A stretch of 64,000 nucleotides of DNA from Axinella damicornis (lineage: Eukaryota > Porifera > Demospongiae > Axinellida > Axinellidae), in contig OZ007507.1 in the NCBI GenBank assembly GCA_963931865.1, positions 19,285,985 through 19,349,984 on the forward strand, read 5' to 3'. The notes under the pieces were generated by a model. That model had not been told where the DNA came from. It ran no database searches and was given only the letters and a program-made list of their open reading frames with translations. Shown piece after piece: positions 1 through 11,221 of the stretch (position 1 is the first letter of the stretch; every line of letters begins with the position of its first letter). The translations under genes and the position numbers were made by a program.

Positions 1-19
1 ATACATACCTCCTGCAGGA

Positions 20-3000
20 ATGGGCTACAGTCACCTCCTACTAGCAGTGCTGTTATGCTGCACTGCCAACACACACTCAGTGTACGGAACTGTCATACAC
101 ATCCCTTCACAAGATACACTCAACCAATCCTCCACCAACTCTCTAGCCTACTATCTGTGTGAGGGTGCTGGAAACCTGACGAGCAACACCACCATCGTTC
201 TCTCTCACGCCATCGTACACTACATCCCTCCTGGCCCATTCTGCCTGGTTGAGAATATAGCAGGCCTTACCATATATGGGAACAGCTCAGATAATCCAGC
301 TGTGGTGAAATGCAACTCCACAAATCATGACGTGAGGGGATTTGGGTTCTTCAACATAACAAATCTCTCCATTTCAAGCATTGTCATAGAGAGCTGCGGT
401 GGAGTCATTGACCAGAATGCTACCAAATATATCAATATCTCGTTCTTCTACTTTCAGCCAGGCCAGAGAGCTGTATTCCTCTTCAATCACTGTTTTGACC
501 TGATCTTGGACCGTACTGAGATCAGGGAGTACTGTGGATTCACTGTTGTTGGTGCAAATGTGATGGGAAGAAGCTCAGTGTCCAAAACCATGGTAACCAG
601 CTATTCACCAGATGGAGAAATCTGCACAGCTGTAGGTGCATTCATATTCTATGTGGACAGTGAACTACCACACATAAATTCATGGCACATTGCCACCACT
701 GCTCTCACCATTTCTGAGTGTAATGTTCATGGCAACTCTTGTCCTCGGTACCGGTGTCCAGTAATATATACTTACTCCAACCCCCCATTTCCCGATATTC
801 CTACCACTGCAGCCCAAGGAGTCAATGTTGCATTTTCACAGCAATCATACTTTGTGCATATCCATATACAGCAAAGCAACTTCTCTTCAGATGAAGAGGG
901 CCTTCTTCTCCTGCACGTATTCAAGGATTCTGTGATGTCCAAGGTGACGATTGATGATGAGTGCATATTTGACGTTCAGGGTTTGGAAGTGAGGTTTTAC
1001 TTTAAAACAGGTGTTGTGAACTATGGCAGTAGTGCTACAGTTTATGCAACAGAAATCAAGAATTCTATATTTTTGAACACTATTATGAATATATCTCTTG
1101 AACAACAACAGCATTTGCCTGGCCGGCTCACAAAAGTTTCTCTTAATGATGTCAAATGATTAACAACATTGTATTTACACAAAACACTCATGGAAACCTG
1201 ATCCTGGAAATGAACAACATATTTATTTCTCCTCAGGAATTTACTGGATCCGGACTTATTATTATGGTCATCTCTTTGGCCAATTTCTCTATTTCTAGTA
1301 ATTTAGAGTCACAGAGTCATTTCAAATTCGCTACGATAGTTGCCATTGATACAGATGTGCATCTGAGTGGAAATCTATCATTTACAAAAACTGGACTCCT
1401 TTTGTACGGAACCTCCCACCTCATTCTTCAAGAGCCACTGTCTGCCATGTTTGTTGGTAAACCTATTGGTAACTACAGTTTGAATGTAATGACTACAATT
1501 TTGCAATTTCCTTTAGTAGTCATGACAGAAAAGTGCCCTATCCAGTTCAGCACTCCACACATCTACACACCTGATAACATCATGGATATTGACATCCATC
1601 TGACCTTCAACAGTACATCTGCAACAGCATACGATTACGCTGTCTATGCAACTACCACTAAGTGTGAACTGAATGGGATTACTAATGTTACTCCCCGTGA
1701 GGTCTTCATGGCTACTTTTCATATTGCAAATGATCCTAACATCTTCCGTCACATATCATCACAACCAACCAATCTAACTTTTTCTTGCAAGTGCAGGTCT
1801 ACGGATAGAGAGACCAATTGTTCAAAATCATTAATTTTTGGTTTGTCCGTTGCAACGTATCCCGGGAAAACGTTTCAGATTGGTATTGCAGTTACTGATG
1901 AAAATTCCAATCCAGCTTCTGGCATTGTTACAGCTGAATTTATGAGTCAACCCCATTTCACACTTGGACAAGAGCAAGGTACAATTCAGTTTTTCGGAAA
2001 AACCAATTGTTCCATGCACAGCTTCACAGTAAACAGCACACTGCCAACTACAGTCATGCCGATGTATTTTATACTGACATCCGACCTAGGCCTAGATATT
2101 ACTGTACCCAGAGCTGTTTATGTGCACATGCTGGAGTGCCCTACAGGATTTGTGAACACTAGTGGCATATGTAAGTGCATACCTCTCCTTGTCAGGCATG
2201 CTGCAGTCTGCAACATTGACACTGGCAGTATTAAGATTCCTATGTATACGGATGCGTGGATTGGTGTCGTGAATAATCTCACATTAGGAGTGAGCAGGAA
2301 CTGTCCAGCAGGCTACTGCAACTTGGGAGAGGTGGACTTCTCTAGATTAGGTTCGATCTGTGATGGAAACAGAACTGGAGTTGTGTGTGGACAATGTGAC
2401 AATGGCCTCAGTGTTCAGTTTGGGTCAACCAAATGCAGCAGGTGCTCGAGTATGTGGCTACTGAGTATAGCAGTGTATGCACTGGCTGGGATCTTGCTTG
2501 TTTTACTGCTCTTTGCCCTGCGACTGACTGTGGACAAAGGTACAGTGAATGGCCTAATATTTTACGCCAACATTTTTGGAATAAATGCAAGATTTTTCCT
2601 CCGAGACGGCAAACTACAATTCCTGCTAATCTTTATATCGCTGGTCAACCTTGAGCTAGGCTTTCCAGTCTGCTTCTACAATGGAATGAACGACATAGTC
2701 AAAACTGGTTTGCAGTTTGTATTTCCCATCTATATCTGGAGCATCGTGATTATTATCATTCTTGCCAGTCGCTATTCCACAAGGGTCTCAGACTAACGTC
2801 ACGGTCATCAGTTCAGGTCCTTGCCACACTTATCCACCTGTCCTACGCCAAGCTGCTGAGCACAATAGTTGATATCCTGATTTACGAGACCGTTGAAACT
2901 GAATCTCACAATGGTAGCATTAACAACACTTACACTGCATGGTACTTTGATGGCAACGTCCGGTATCTCACTGAGGGTCACATTGTCTTGTTCATACTTG

Positions 3001-3620
3001 CGCTGATGACACTAACACTCTTTATCATTCCGTACACCATCGTCCTCACAGGAGCCTCATTCTTTGTCAGGTACAAAGTGATCAACTACTTCAAGCCCGT
3101 ATTCGATGCTTACTATGGGCCCTACAAAGACAAATGGCGTTTCTGGTTTGGGAGCCGACTTTGGGTTCTAGTAGCAATGCTTATAATTTACACAACACTT
3201 GGAAACAGTGAAGAGCTTATGCTTCTGCTGCATTTGATACTCCTTACATTGTTTATCTTGGTCCAGGCATCCATTAAACCATTCAAGAATGCTCTCATCG
3301 GATGGCTTGATCTGTTCTTTATGCTCAACTACTCAGCAGTGGCCCTAGTTACACTGTACTCCCATTCCCAAAGTAGTGAAGCAATCGTAATGACAATTGG
3401 TGGGCTTGTTGTCACTGCTTTAGTTGCTTTTATCGGCATCGTTATCTACCACATTTACCTCGCTTGCAACTTGCAACGATTCTGCCAACAGGATCCACGA
3501 GTGAACATGCAAGGTGTTGGTGAATATGAGCCACTTGAGGGCAGTGGCTATGATCACGTGTACAATGCAGGATATGAAGACGCTAGATTCCGTGAGCCAC
3601 TTCTTGGAAGTCAGTCTTAA
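20..3620 (+). pseudogene. array copy 1: beta-helix ectodomain multi-pass membrane protein, two frameshifts
   Basis: This is the first paralog, and its ATG lies at the very edge of the window. It has the family layout: signal peptide, sequon-rich beta-helix-like ectodomain, Cys-rich module, hydrophobic C-terminal block and the conserved tail. Reading is broken twice. Near 1154-1156 a run of four A in the other copies is three A here, and near 2789 the sequence reads ctcag where the others read ctccag. Each loss of one base moves the frame, so the gene is read in three successive frames (20-1159, 1156-2796, about 2790-3620). Nothing else is damaged, and it is closest to copy 8, with which it shares the extra residues around CPRYRCP. 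Either the gene died recently or these are homopolymer-type assembly errors; the two cannot be separated from this sequence. Confidence 0.85.
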
Positions 3621-4294
3621 TAATGGTGTACCAATAGATAGCTGCATGACTGTTGTGGAGTTAACATCTGTTTGGTTTTGCACTGGAAATTTATTATCCC
3701 TGCCTATTCCTATTGATTTTAGAGTAGCATTTTCCACTTCAATTGATCAGTGTATTCCATTAACTTAAGAACATATAGTGTGACCTTCATCCCATAATTG
3801 TTCCACCATTATTGCTAATTAGTTTTCCTCGCAATTATATTATCCTTTTGTGCATAATTCCGTTTCAAGTATGGCTCTCCTCTTGATAGCTGCATGTAAC
3901 TATTGTATTACCAACCTGCATAGTGGAGTATGCATCACCGACGGATAGCATGTCCTAGATCTTCAACACTTTTGAGTATCTTATAGACTAGTAGTAATCT
4001 CTAGCGTTCTTTCTCTACAAATCTCTGGTAGTATTTCATTCCATGGGACATCTCTGGAACTTTGGGGGTAATCCCTGGGATTCAGCAGATGATGTACCCG
4101 TGGTCATACTAAACCCAAAGTTGAGTCCAACTGAACAAAAAGTGAGGTTAATATATTGTGTGTGAACTTGAGGTTCTGTTAGAACACACCAGTTCAGAGA
4201 ACTAAATTCTGGATGTCGTCTCTTCTAGTGTAAGCTACAGCAGTTGGATATCATCTCTTCTTGTACAGTGTTTGCAAGACCGTCATCCAGATCC

Positions 4295-4440
4295 AGAGGA
4301 GGGATAAGGAGGGGAGGGAGGGAAGGGAAGGTAGGAGAGGGAGGAGTGGGGGAAGGGAGAGACAGAAAGAAGGAAAGGGGGAGGAGGGAAGGAAGGATCA
4401 AAGAAAGGGAGGAGGGGAAGTGAGAGGAGGGTGGGTAGGA
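4295..4440 (+). repeat. polypurine (GA-rich) tract
   Basis: About 145 bp on the + strand is almost entirely A and G, built from irregular GGA/GGGA/GAAG units. The same tract stands at the same relative place in U3, U5, U6 and U8 and is absent from the type-B spacers. Its length and composition differ slightly in each copy, as expected for slippage. Such tracts can form triplex (H-DNA) structures. Confidence 0.85.
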
Positions 4441-4833
4441 TACTGTACATCATTGTTCAAGTGGACTCAATATAGAATGCATGCATGGTATACATACAGT
4501 TTGCTTTCACAGGTATTAAGGTAACCTAGCTGCACATTGTCCTTCATTCCTCCCTTGATGGCGCGGTGCTACTTGATGGACAATAGTGCCTGACTGTACA
4601 ATTCTGCTGCTTGAGGTGCCATTACAATGGTAATACTTACGCTAAGGTACAATTGGGGGATGAGGTGCCCTCACCCCTTCTCATGCACCTTAGTTTCTGA
4701 ATCCATGCACTTGTCATCTTACCAACCTGTCTGTATTCTGATGGTCTACTCTTAGCTAACAGTTTAGACTAAGAATGTAACCTCGGGTATCTTATGTCAT
4801 GGTCACTTCCTGTTGTCCTTTTGTCTTTAACAG

Positions 4834-4938
4834 GCACAAAGCACAATGGAGTTCAGCAATACTTGGTACAAGTGTTACCCAGGCAACAGATACGAGCTGT
4901 ACATAACAAAAGACATTATTAACTTGTCAGTCATATGA
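4834..4938 (+). other. candidate exon start with 30-codon micro-ORF
   Basis: A long pyrimidine-rich stretch ends in TTTAACAG at 4833, a strong splice-acceptor-like sequence. Behind it an ATG at 4846 opens 30 codons ending in TGA at 4938. The same ORF with a few substitutions occurs in U3 (19542) and U5 (39861). In U6 it is split by a retroposed insertion, and in U8 its ATG is AGG and a base is lost. Of the differences between U1 and U3 most change an amino acid, so selection for a peptide is not evident. It could be a 5'-UTR exon with an upstream ORF or a relic. Confidence 0.3.
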
Positions 4939-5578
4939 ACTGCATATGGCCAAAGTAAAGTTCCCCTTGCAACAGCCAGCTGTCGGCAAATACAAAGCAC
5001 AATGCAATATTAATGGAAGTCAGTGAATTTGTTTACTTATGTGTGAGTAATTGGCATTGTTATCGGTCATGTGAGCTGCAACACTAATAAACTAGCTACA
5101 TGTGCCCTAAGTGAAATCTCCGGCCCTTGTAGCTGTGTGAACTTCAGTGTGTTGTATGCAGTCCTAGGTTTATTGCAGTGCTAGCCGTTGGGGACCCTCA
5201 GCATTCCAGAAATACCCTCTGCAACTTGATAGCACTGACTGCTGAAACCACCAGTGTAGGCATGTGAGTTTTCCTGGCATGCCATGTGCACTCCTGACCA
5301 TAGTACTGCGTAGCCATTAAGATCTACTACACTGGGTTGTATAAACACTGGCTATGTTGGGTTGTACAAGGACTACTTCTTGGTTCTCACAAACACAATA
5401 TCCATGACATCATCTTTCTTCATTGATATTGGGCTATTGGTTTGCAATTCAGTTGATATTATAGTTACCAATACAGTAATTTGTGACTAATGCTGCACGT
5501 CCTTTGTCTACCAACCTGGGTGAATGTGTATATGCTTCATGATCAAATTAAACACCTGTAGCTACTTTCTTTGTGCAG

Positions 5579-5723
5579 TGACCACCTGATGATATTAAAC
5601 TGAGTGAAGCACGTTAGTGACAATCAAGTTGAGATCTAGCGCGCGGCACACACCCTCAGGACTCTCTGGGCCAGTGGTATAATACAACACTGCCATGCCA
5701 GGTCAGATGATGCATGCTACAGC
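5579..5723 (+). other. candidate 145-nt noncoding exon
   Basis: The block is bounded by an acceptor-like TTTCTTTGTGCAG ending at 5578 and a donor-like GTAAGTT at 5724. It is exactly 145 nt here and also in U3 (20282-20426) and U5 (41379-41523). All three frames contain stops near its start, so it cannot code. The simplest reading is an upstream 5'-UTR exon of the following receptor gene, spliced to an acceptor close to its ATG. Transcript data would be needed to confirm it. Confidence 0.4.
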
Positions 5724-6013
5724 GTAAGTTATACGTATGAGTTTTCCCTTCCCTAAATTCCCCTCCAGAAATTCCCCCTCCATAGGAGAGGAAATATGTT
5801 TTATCATTAACCCACACCGGAATTTTAAGTGATAATGGTTCATGTTTGCAGTTGGGTATACTGAAGTTGGTGATGAAAGCAAGGATCATGAACCTGTATT
5901 GCGTTATGCGCTTGTAAGCTGATGGTGTTTGCATTACAGTCTCATGCCCAAATCCCACCCGTGAGAGAGCTGTCTGGTTGCACACAGCCTCATTCCCAGG
6001 TGCTTGGGAAAAT

Positions 6014-6067
6014 CTAGTCTCAGTACCAGACCCTCGCACACATGCAAGGGTCTGGTACCGAGACTAG
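6014..6067. repeat. 25-bp-arm hairpin (inverted repeat)
   Basis: Two 25-nt arms around the 4-nt loop CACA pair with two mismatches. The same hairpin is in U3 and U5, but U6 and U7 keep only the left arm, so the right arm appears to be an added inverted copy. Confidence 0.75.
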
Positions 6068-7193
6068 GGAAAATCAGGATCCAGTATCTAGCATTATAAC
6101 CACACAACAATTTCAAGTACAAGTCTTGATAATAGTGTAAGGCCTTTGGCTGTTACCAGCGCAGTTTGGTCCATCAGGTGGCAGGCAAGTACCACAGTGT
6201 GGAGATAACTTGGTACACTCACTTTTGAATAGTATACCATACATGCCACAGAAGAGCACACCAATCAGTGTGAGAGCTGGCGGAGGGCAACAAACACATG
6301 CAGAGGAGCTGTGCACAAGGTGAGAATAGCCAGGAAAGAATGACAGAGAGGACTGGTGGAGCTGTGCCTGCCAAAGCAACGCGGCACCATATGGACTGGC
6401 AGGAATGCTGGTAGGACTTAGGGTCAATCCTAATGTCTGTATGCAAACTTGAAACTTGCATCAGTTTGGGATACCGTGGTACTCGATTTACTTATGAATA
6501 ATTTATAACTGTTTGAACTCATGCTCTATATACCAGTGTTTGCATGTAACCCTCCCTACAGCCACTACTTCAATAGTGTTACAATAGGTAGTCAATAATA
6601 TCAGCAGCCACCAATAATATTACCATCACCATAGTATCATACGTTTGGCACTTCATGCATGCAGCAAGACATGCTCTCCATAACCGCTAGGATAATAATC
6701 ACACGCCACCGCAATGAATTATTATTGCAACTCTTTACATGATTTTATGGGATGAGAGTAGGCTCCTTATGACTGCCATACACACCCAAAGCACATGATG
6801 CAAAGCAGAAACTGAATTGTCCACAAGGGCTGGGAAAGACCACAGATAGCAGCTACTCTACAAGCTCACTGCACTAACCATATTCAACCATGACCATGCC
6901 CTGCCTTCGTAATCAGAGTTGGAAAGTGCTGACATGGTTACATGTGATGGTATACGCCCTTGAAACTGGATTACTGCAACAATGTCAAAGTTGCTACAAG
7001 GGTTCAATTATCTAAACACTATGAGTTTACATGGCGTGCAAGGATTGTGAAAGGAACAATATCTTTGTTGTGTGACAAGCAATATTGATGAATGCCCAGT
7101 GAGTTAATGGCAGTGCAGACAAAGTGTTTCTGGGTGATGATAGTAAGCATTCCTGGATGATAATAACCGAGCATTGGAAATTGCACATTTCGA

Positions 7194-7203
7194 CCATATA
7201 AGG
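7194..7203. promoter_or_regulatory. CArG-like box CCATATAAGG
   Basis: This is a perfect CC(A/T)6GG element, the consensus bound by SRF/MADS-box factors, 419 bp before the ATG of copy 2. The same position in U2, U3, U5, U6 and U7 also satisfies the consensus. Function is inferred from the motif only. Confidence 0.35.
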
Positions 7204-7499
7204 AACCAGGTGATGACAATTGCTAAATCATTGCGAGTGCGCAATCCACACCGCTGCTTCCAAGTGATAACTAATAGCTAGGTTATTGGATGTTGAACAC
7301 TGGTTACTTCGATCACCAATGTACTAACTAATGAGCTTCCTGCCACTCTTAAGCAATAAGTTAATGTTAATTGTAAGGATACACCGTTTATGTGCCATTG
7401 GCAAGCGACACAGCAGTGTCACGGTCTCCCAGTCACCCAGCACCATGCACTGATGAGGGCTGGTATTGAATATTAACAGTGGACGGAGATGATTCTAAA

Positions 7500-7612
7500 T
7501 AACACCTGCCTGGTGAACTAAGGGAGCTGTTTTAAACTTTTACATGCATGCATTTCAGGTACTCGTCAGATAGTGATCACCATAACCGTATACATATATA
7601 CCTCCCACAGAG
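7500..7612 (+). promoter_or_regulatory. conserved start-proximal block of copy 2
   Basis: The block begins near GGTGAACTAAGGGAGCTG, runs through TTTAAAC and an ATGCATGCAT stretch, and ends at the start codon. Equivalent blocks precede every copy: about 14580-14684, 22916-23019, 34990-35099, 43360-43470, 51419-51515 and 58667-58767. An AG dinucleotide sits two bases before each ATG (CAG+GA, AA or AG+ATG), compatible with a splice acceptor directly before the coding exon. Copies 3 and 5 carry a distinct variant (TTCAAGTACTCG rather than TTCAGGTACTCG), so there are two promoter classes. No clear TATA box is seen. Confidence 0.4.
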
Positions 7613-10600
7613 ATGGGCTACAGTCACCTCCTACTAGCAGTGCTGTTATGCTGCACTGCCAAATCAGTGTACGGAACTGTCATACACATCCCTTCACAAG
7701 ATACACTCCACCAATCCTCCACCAACTCTCTTGCGTACTATCTGTGTGAGGGTGCTGGAAACCTGATGAGCAACACCACCATCGTTCTCTCTCACACCAT
7801 TGTACACTACATCCCTCCTGGCCCATTCTGCCTGGTTGAGAATATAGCAGGCCTTACCATATATGGGAACAGCTCAGATAATCCAGCTGAGGTGAAATGT
7901 AACTCCACCAGTCATGACGTGAGGGGATTTGGGTTCTTCAATGTCACAAATCTCTCCATTTCAAACATCGTTGTAGAGAGCTGCGGTGGAGTCATTGACC
8001 AGAATGCTACCAAATATATCAATATCTCGTTCTTCTACTTTCAGCCAGGCCAGAGAGCTGTGTTCCTCTTCAATCACTGTTTTGACCTGATGTTGGACTG
8101 TACTGAGATCAGGGAGTACAAGGGATTCGCTGTTGTTGGTGCAAATGTGATGGGAAGAAGCTCAGTGTCCAAAACCATGCTAACCAGCAATTCACCGGGT
8201 GGAGAAATCTGCACTGCTGTAGGTGCATTCATATTCTATGTGGACAGTGAACTACCACACACAAATTCATGGCACAATCTCACAACTACTCTCACCGTTT
8301 CTGAGTGTAATGTTCATGGAAACTCTCGTCCTCAGTGTCCAGTAATATTTACCTACTCCAACCCCCCATTTCCCAATATTTCTACCACTGCAGCCCAAGG
8401 AGTCAATGTTGCATTTTCACAGCAGTCATACTTTGTGCATATCCATATACAGCAAAGCAACCTCTCTTCAGATGAAGAGTATGCTTCAAGTGGCCTTCTT
8501 CTCCTGCACATATTCAAGGATTCTGTGATGTCCAAGGTGACTATTGATGATGAGTGCATATTTGACGGTCAGGGTTTGGAAGTGAGGTTTTACTTTAAAA
8601 CAGGTGTTGTGAACCATGGCAGTAGTGCTACAGTTTATGCAACAGAAATCAAGAATTCTATATTTTTGAACACCAGCATCGACATAGCTCTTGAACAACA
8701 ACAGCGTTTGCCTGGCCGGCTCACAAAAGTTTCTCTTAATGATGTCAAAATGATTAACACCTCCGTAAATGCACAAAACACTCTTGGAAACTTGATCCTG
8801 GAAATGAACAACATACAATTTTATCTTGAGGAATTTACTGGATCCAGACTTATTATAGTCACCTCTTTGGCCGATTTCTCTATTTCTAGTAATTTAGAGT
8901 CACAGAGTCATTTCAAATTCGCTGTGATAGCTGCCTTTGATACAGATGTGCATCTGAGTGGAAATCTATCATTTACAAACACACAACTCGGTTTGCTCGG
9001 AACCTCCCACCTCATTCTTCAAGAGCCACTGTCTGCCATGTTTGTTGGTAAACCTATTCGTTACTACAGTTTGATGGTAATGACAATGATTCTACACATT
9101 TCTTTTGAAGTCATGACAGAAAAGTGTCCTATCCAGTTCAGCACTCCACACATCTACACACCTGATAACATCACGGATATTGACATCCATCTGACCTTCA
9201 ACAGTACATCTGCAACAGCATGTGATTATGCTGCTTATGCAACTACCACTAAGTGTCTACTGAATGGGATTACAAATGTTACTCCCCGTGACGTCTACAT
9301 GGCTACTTTTCATATTGCAAATGATCCTAACATCTTCCGTCACATATCGTCACAACCAACCAGTCTAACTATTTCTTGCAAGTGCAGGTCTATGGATAGA
9401 GACACCAATTGTTCAAAATCAGGTTTTGATTATTCCATTGCAACCTATCCTGGGAAAACATTTCAGATTGGTATTGCAGTTACTGATGAAAATTCCAATC
9501 CAGCTTCTGCCATTGTTACAGCTGAGTTTATAAATCAACCCCATTTCACACTTGGACAAGAGCAAGGTACAATTCAGTTCTTTGGAAAAACCAATTGTTC
9601 CATGCACAACTTCACAGTAAGCAGCACACTGCCAACTACAGGCTCAGTGCCAATCATTATGTATTTTATGCTGACATCCACCCAAGGCCTAGACATTGCT
9701 GTACCCGGAATGGTACTACATGTGCACATGCTGGACTGCCCTGCAGGATTTAGGAACTTTGAGGGCATATGTAAGTGCATACCTCTCCTTGCCTGGTATG
9801 GTGCAGTCTGCAACATTGACACTAGTAGCATTAAGATTCCCACAGGTGTGTGGATTGGTGTCGTGAATCAGAATAATCTCACAGTAGGAGTGAGCAAGAA
9901 CTGTCCAGCAGGCTACTGCAACTTGGGAGATGTGGACTTCTCTGGATTAGGTTCTGTCTGTAATGGCAAGAGAACTGGAGCTGTGTGTGGAGTGTGTGAC
10001 AATGGCCTCAGTGTTCAGTTTGGGTCAACCAAATGCAGCAAGTGCTCGAGTATGTGGCTACTGAGTATAGCAGTGTATGCACTGGCTGGGATCTTGCTTG
10101 TTATACTGCTCTTTGTCCTGCGACTGACTGTGGACAAAGGTACAGTGAATGGACTAATATTCTATGCCAACATTCTTGGAATAAATGCAAGATTTTTCCT
10201 CCAAGACGGCAAACTGCAATTCCTGCTAATCTTTATATCGCTGGTCAACCTTGAGCTAGGCTTTCCAGTCTGCTTCTACAATGGAATGAACGACATAGTC
10301 AAAACTGGCTTGCAGTTTGTATTTCCCATCTACATCTGGAGCATTGTGATTTTCATCATTCTTGCCAGTCGCTATTCCACAAGGGTCTCCAGACTAATGT
10401 CACGGTCATCAGTCCAGGTCCTTGCCACACTTATCCACCTGTCCTACTCCAAGCTGCTGAGCACAACAGTTGATATCCTGACATACGAGACTGTTGAAAC
10501 AGAATCTCACAATGGTAGCATTAACAACACTTACACCGCATGGTACTTTGATGGGAACGTCCATTATCTCACTGAGGGCCACATTGTCTTGTTCATACTT

Positions 10601-11221
10601 GCACTGATGACACTAACACTCTTCATCATTCCGTACACCATCATCCTCACGGGAGCCTCATTCTTTGTCAGGTACAAAGTGATCAACTACTTCAAGCCTG
10701 TATTCGATGCTTACTACGGGCCCTACAAGGACAAATGGCGTTTCTGGTTTGGGAGCCGACTTTGGGTGCTGGTAGCAATGCTTATTATTTACACAACACT
10801 TGAAAACAATGAAGAGCTTATGCTTCTGCTGCAGTTGGTACTCCTTTTACTGTTTATCTTGGTCCAGGCATCCATTAAACCATTCAAGAATGCTCTCATC
10901 GGATGGCTTGATCTGTTCTTCATGCTCAACTACTCAGCAGTGGCCCTAGTTACACTGTACTCCCATTCCCAAAGAAGTGAAGCGATCGTAATGACAATTG
11001 GCGTGCTTGTTGCCACTGCTTTAGTCACTTTTATCGGCATCATTCTCTACCACATTAACCTCGCTTGCAATTTGCAACGATTCTGCCAACAGGATCCACG
11101 AGTGAACATGCAAGGTGTTGGTGAATATGAGCCACTTGAGGGCAGTGGCTATGATCACGTGTACATTGCAGGATATGAAGACGCTAGATTCCGTGAGCCA
11201 CTTCTTGGAAGTCAGTCTTAA
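7613..11221 (+). CDS. array copy 2: intact 1202-residue beta-helix/multi-TM surface protein
   Basis: This is the reference copy for the array. Residues 1-21 form a signal peptide. Residues 22 to about 500 are repeated short beta strands with many N-x-S/T sequons, resembling a right-handed beta-helix. Residues about 505-700 are a second beta-rich region containing YPGKTFQIGIAVTD. Residues about 709-811 are Cys-rich (NCPAGYCN, then CGVC and CSKC). Hydrophobic segments follow near 815-836, 844-862, 868-890, 902-919, 934-956, 990-1018, 1049-1063, 1068-1087, 1095-1116 and 1125-1147. A tail of about 50 residues has YEPL and YDHV. The whole coding region is one exon. The N-terminal part matches copy 4, while the part beyond about codon 555 is identical to copy 7. 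It belongs to an uncharacterised animal membrane-protein family with conserved GTVNGLIFYAN and DAYYGPYKDKWRFW; a receptor role is inferred. Confidence 0.9.
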   Translation: MGYSHLLLAVLLCCTAKSVYGTVIHIPSQDTLHQSSTNSLAYYLCEGAGNLMSNTTIVLSHTIVHYIPPGPFCLVENIAGLTIYGNSSDNPAEVKCNSTSHDVRGFGFFNVTNLSISNIVVESCGGVIDQNATKYINISFFYFQPGQRAVFLFNHCFDLMLDCTEIREYKGFAVVGANVMGRSSVSKTMLTSNSPGGEICTAVGAFIFYVDSELPHTNSWHNLTTTLTVSECNVHGNSRPQCPVIFTYSNPPFPNISTTAAQGVNVAFSQQSYFVHIHIQQSNLSSDEEYASSGLLLLHIFKDSVMSKVTIDDECIFDGQGLEVRFYFKTGVVNHGSSATVYATEIKNSIFLNTSIDIALEQQQRLPGRLTKVSLNDVKMINTSVNAQNTLGNLILEMNNIQFYLEEFTGSRLIIVTSLADFSISSNLESQSHFKFAVIAAFDTDVHLSGNLSFTNTQLGLLGTSHLILQEPLSAMFVGKPIRYYSLMVMTMILHISFEVMTEKCPIQFSTPHIYTPDNITDIDIHLTFNSTSATACDYAAYATTTKCLLNGITNVTPRDVYMATFHIANDPNIFRHISSQPTSLTISCKCRSMDRDTNCSKSGFDYSIATYPGKTFQIGIAVTDENSNPASAIVTAEFINQPHFTLGQEQGTIQFFGKTNCSMHNFTVSSTLPTTGSVPIIMYFMLTSTQGLDIAVPGMVLHVHMLDCPAGFRNFEGICKCIPLLAWYGAVCNIDTSSIKIPTGVWIGVVNQNNLTVGVSKNCPAGYCNLGDVDFSGLGSVCNGKRTGAVCGVCDNGLSVQFGSTKCSKCSSMWLLSIAVYALAGILLVILLFVLRLTVDKGTVNGLIFYANILGINARFFLQDGKLQFLLIFISLVNLELGFPVCFYNGMNDIVKTGLQFVFPIYIWSIVIFIILASRYSTRVSRLMSRSSVQVLATLIHLSYSKLLSTTVDILTYETVETESHNGSINNTYTAWYFDGNVHYLTEGHIVLFILALMTLTLFIIPYTIILTGASFFVRYKVINYFKPVFDAYYGPYKDKWRFWFGSRLWVLVAMLIIYTTLENNEELMLLLQLVLLLLFILVQASIKPFKNALIGWLDLFFMLNYSAVALVTLYSHSQRSEAIVMTIGVLVATALVTFIGIILYHINLACNLQRFCQQDPRVNMQGVGEYEPLEGSGYDHVYIAGYEDARFREPLLGSQS

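Larger units (their letters stand above)
3621..7612. other. spacer U1 (type A)
   Basis: This is the spacer between copies 1 and 2. It begins with the 3' flank shared by all copies (two consecutive TAA stops, then an AT-rich stretch). Next come a polypurine tract (4295-4440), an acceptor-like site followed by a 30-codon micro-ORF (4834-4938), a splice-like noncoding block (5579-5723), a hairpin (6014-6067), a CArG-like box (7194-7203) and the block before the ATG. I see no other credible coding sequence; the remaining open frames are short and not preserved in the paralogous spacers. Confidence 0.7.

Noticed and set aside
5087..5094. AATAAA as polyadenylation signal of copy 1
   Set aside because: It lies about 1.5 kb behind the stop, beyond the polypurine tract. 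No closer canonical signal was found, so the true 3' end stays unknown.
8353..8818. Minus-strand frames of 60-120 codons that recur inside every receptor copy
   Set aside because: They are shadows of the + strand coding sequence and have no independent start context.
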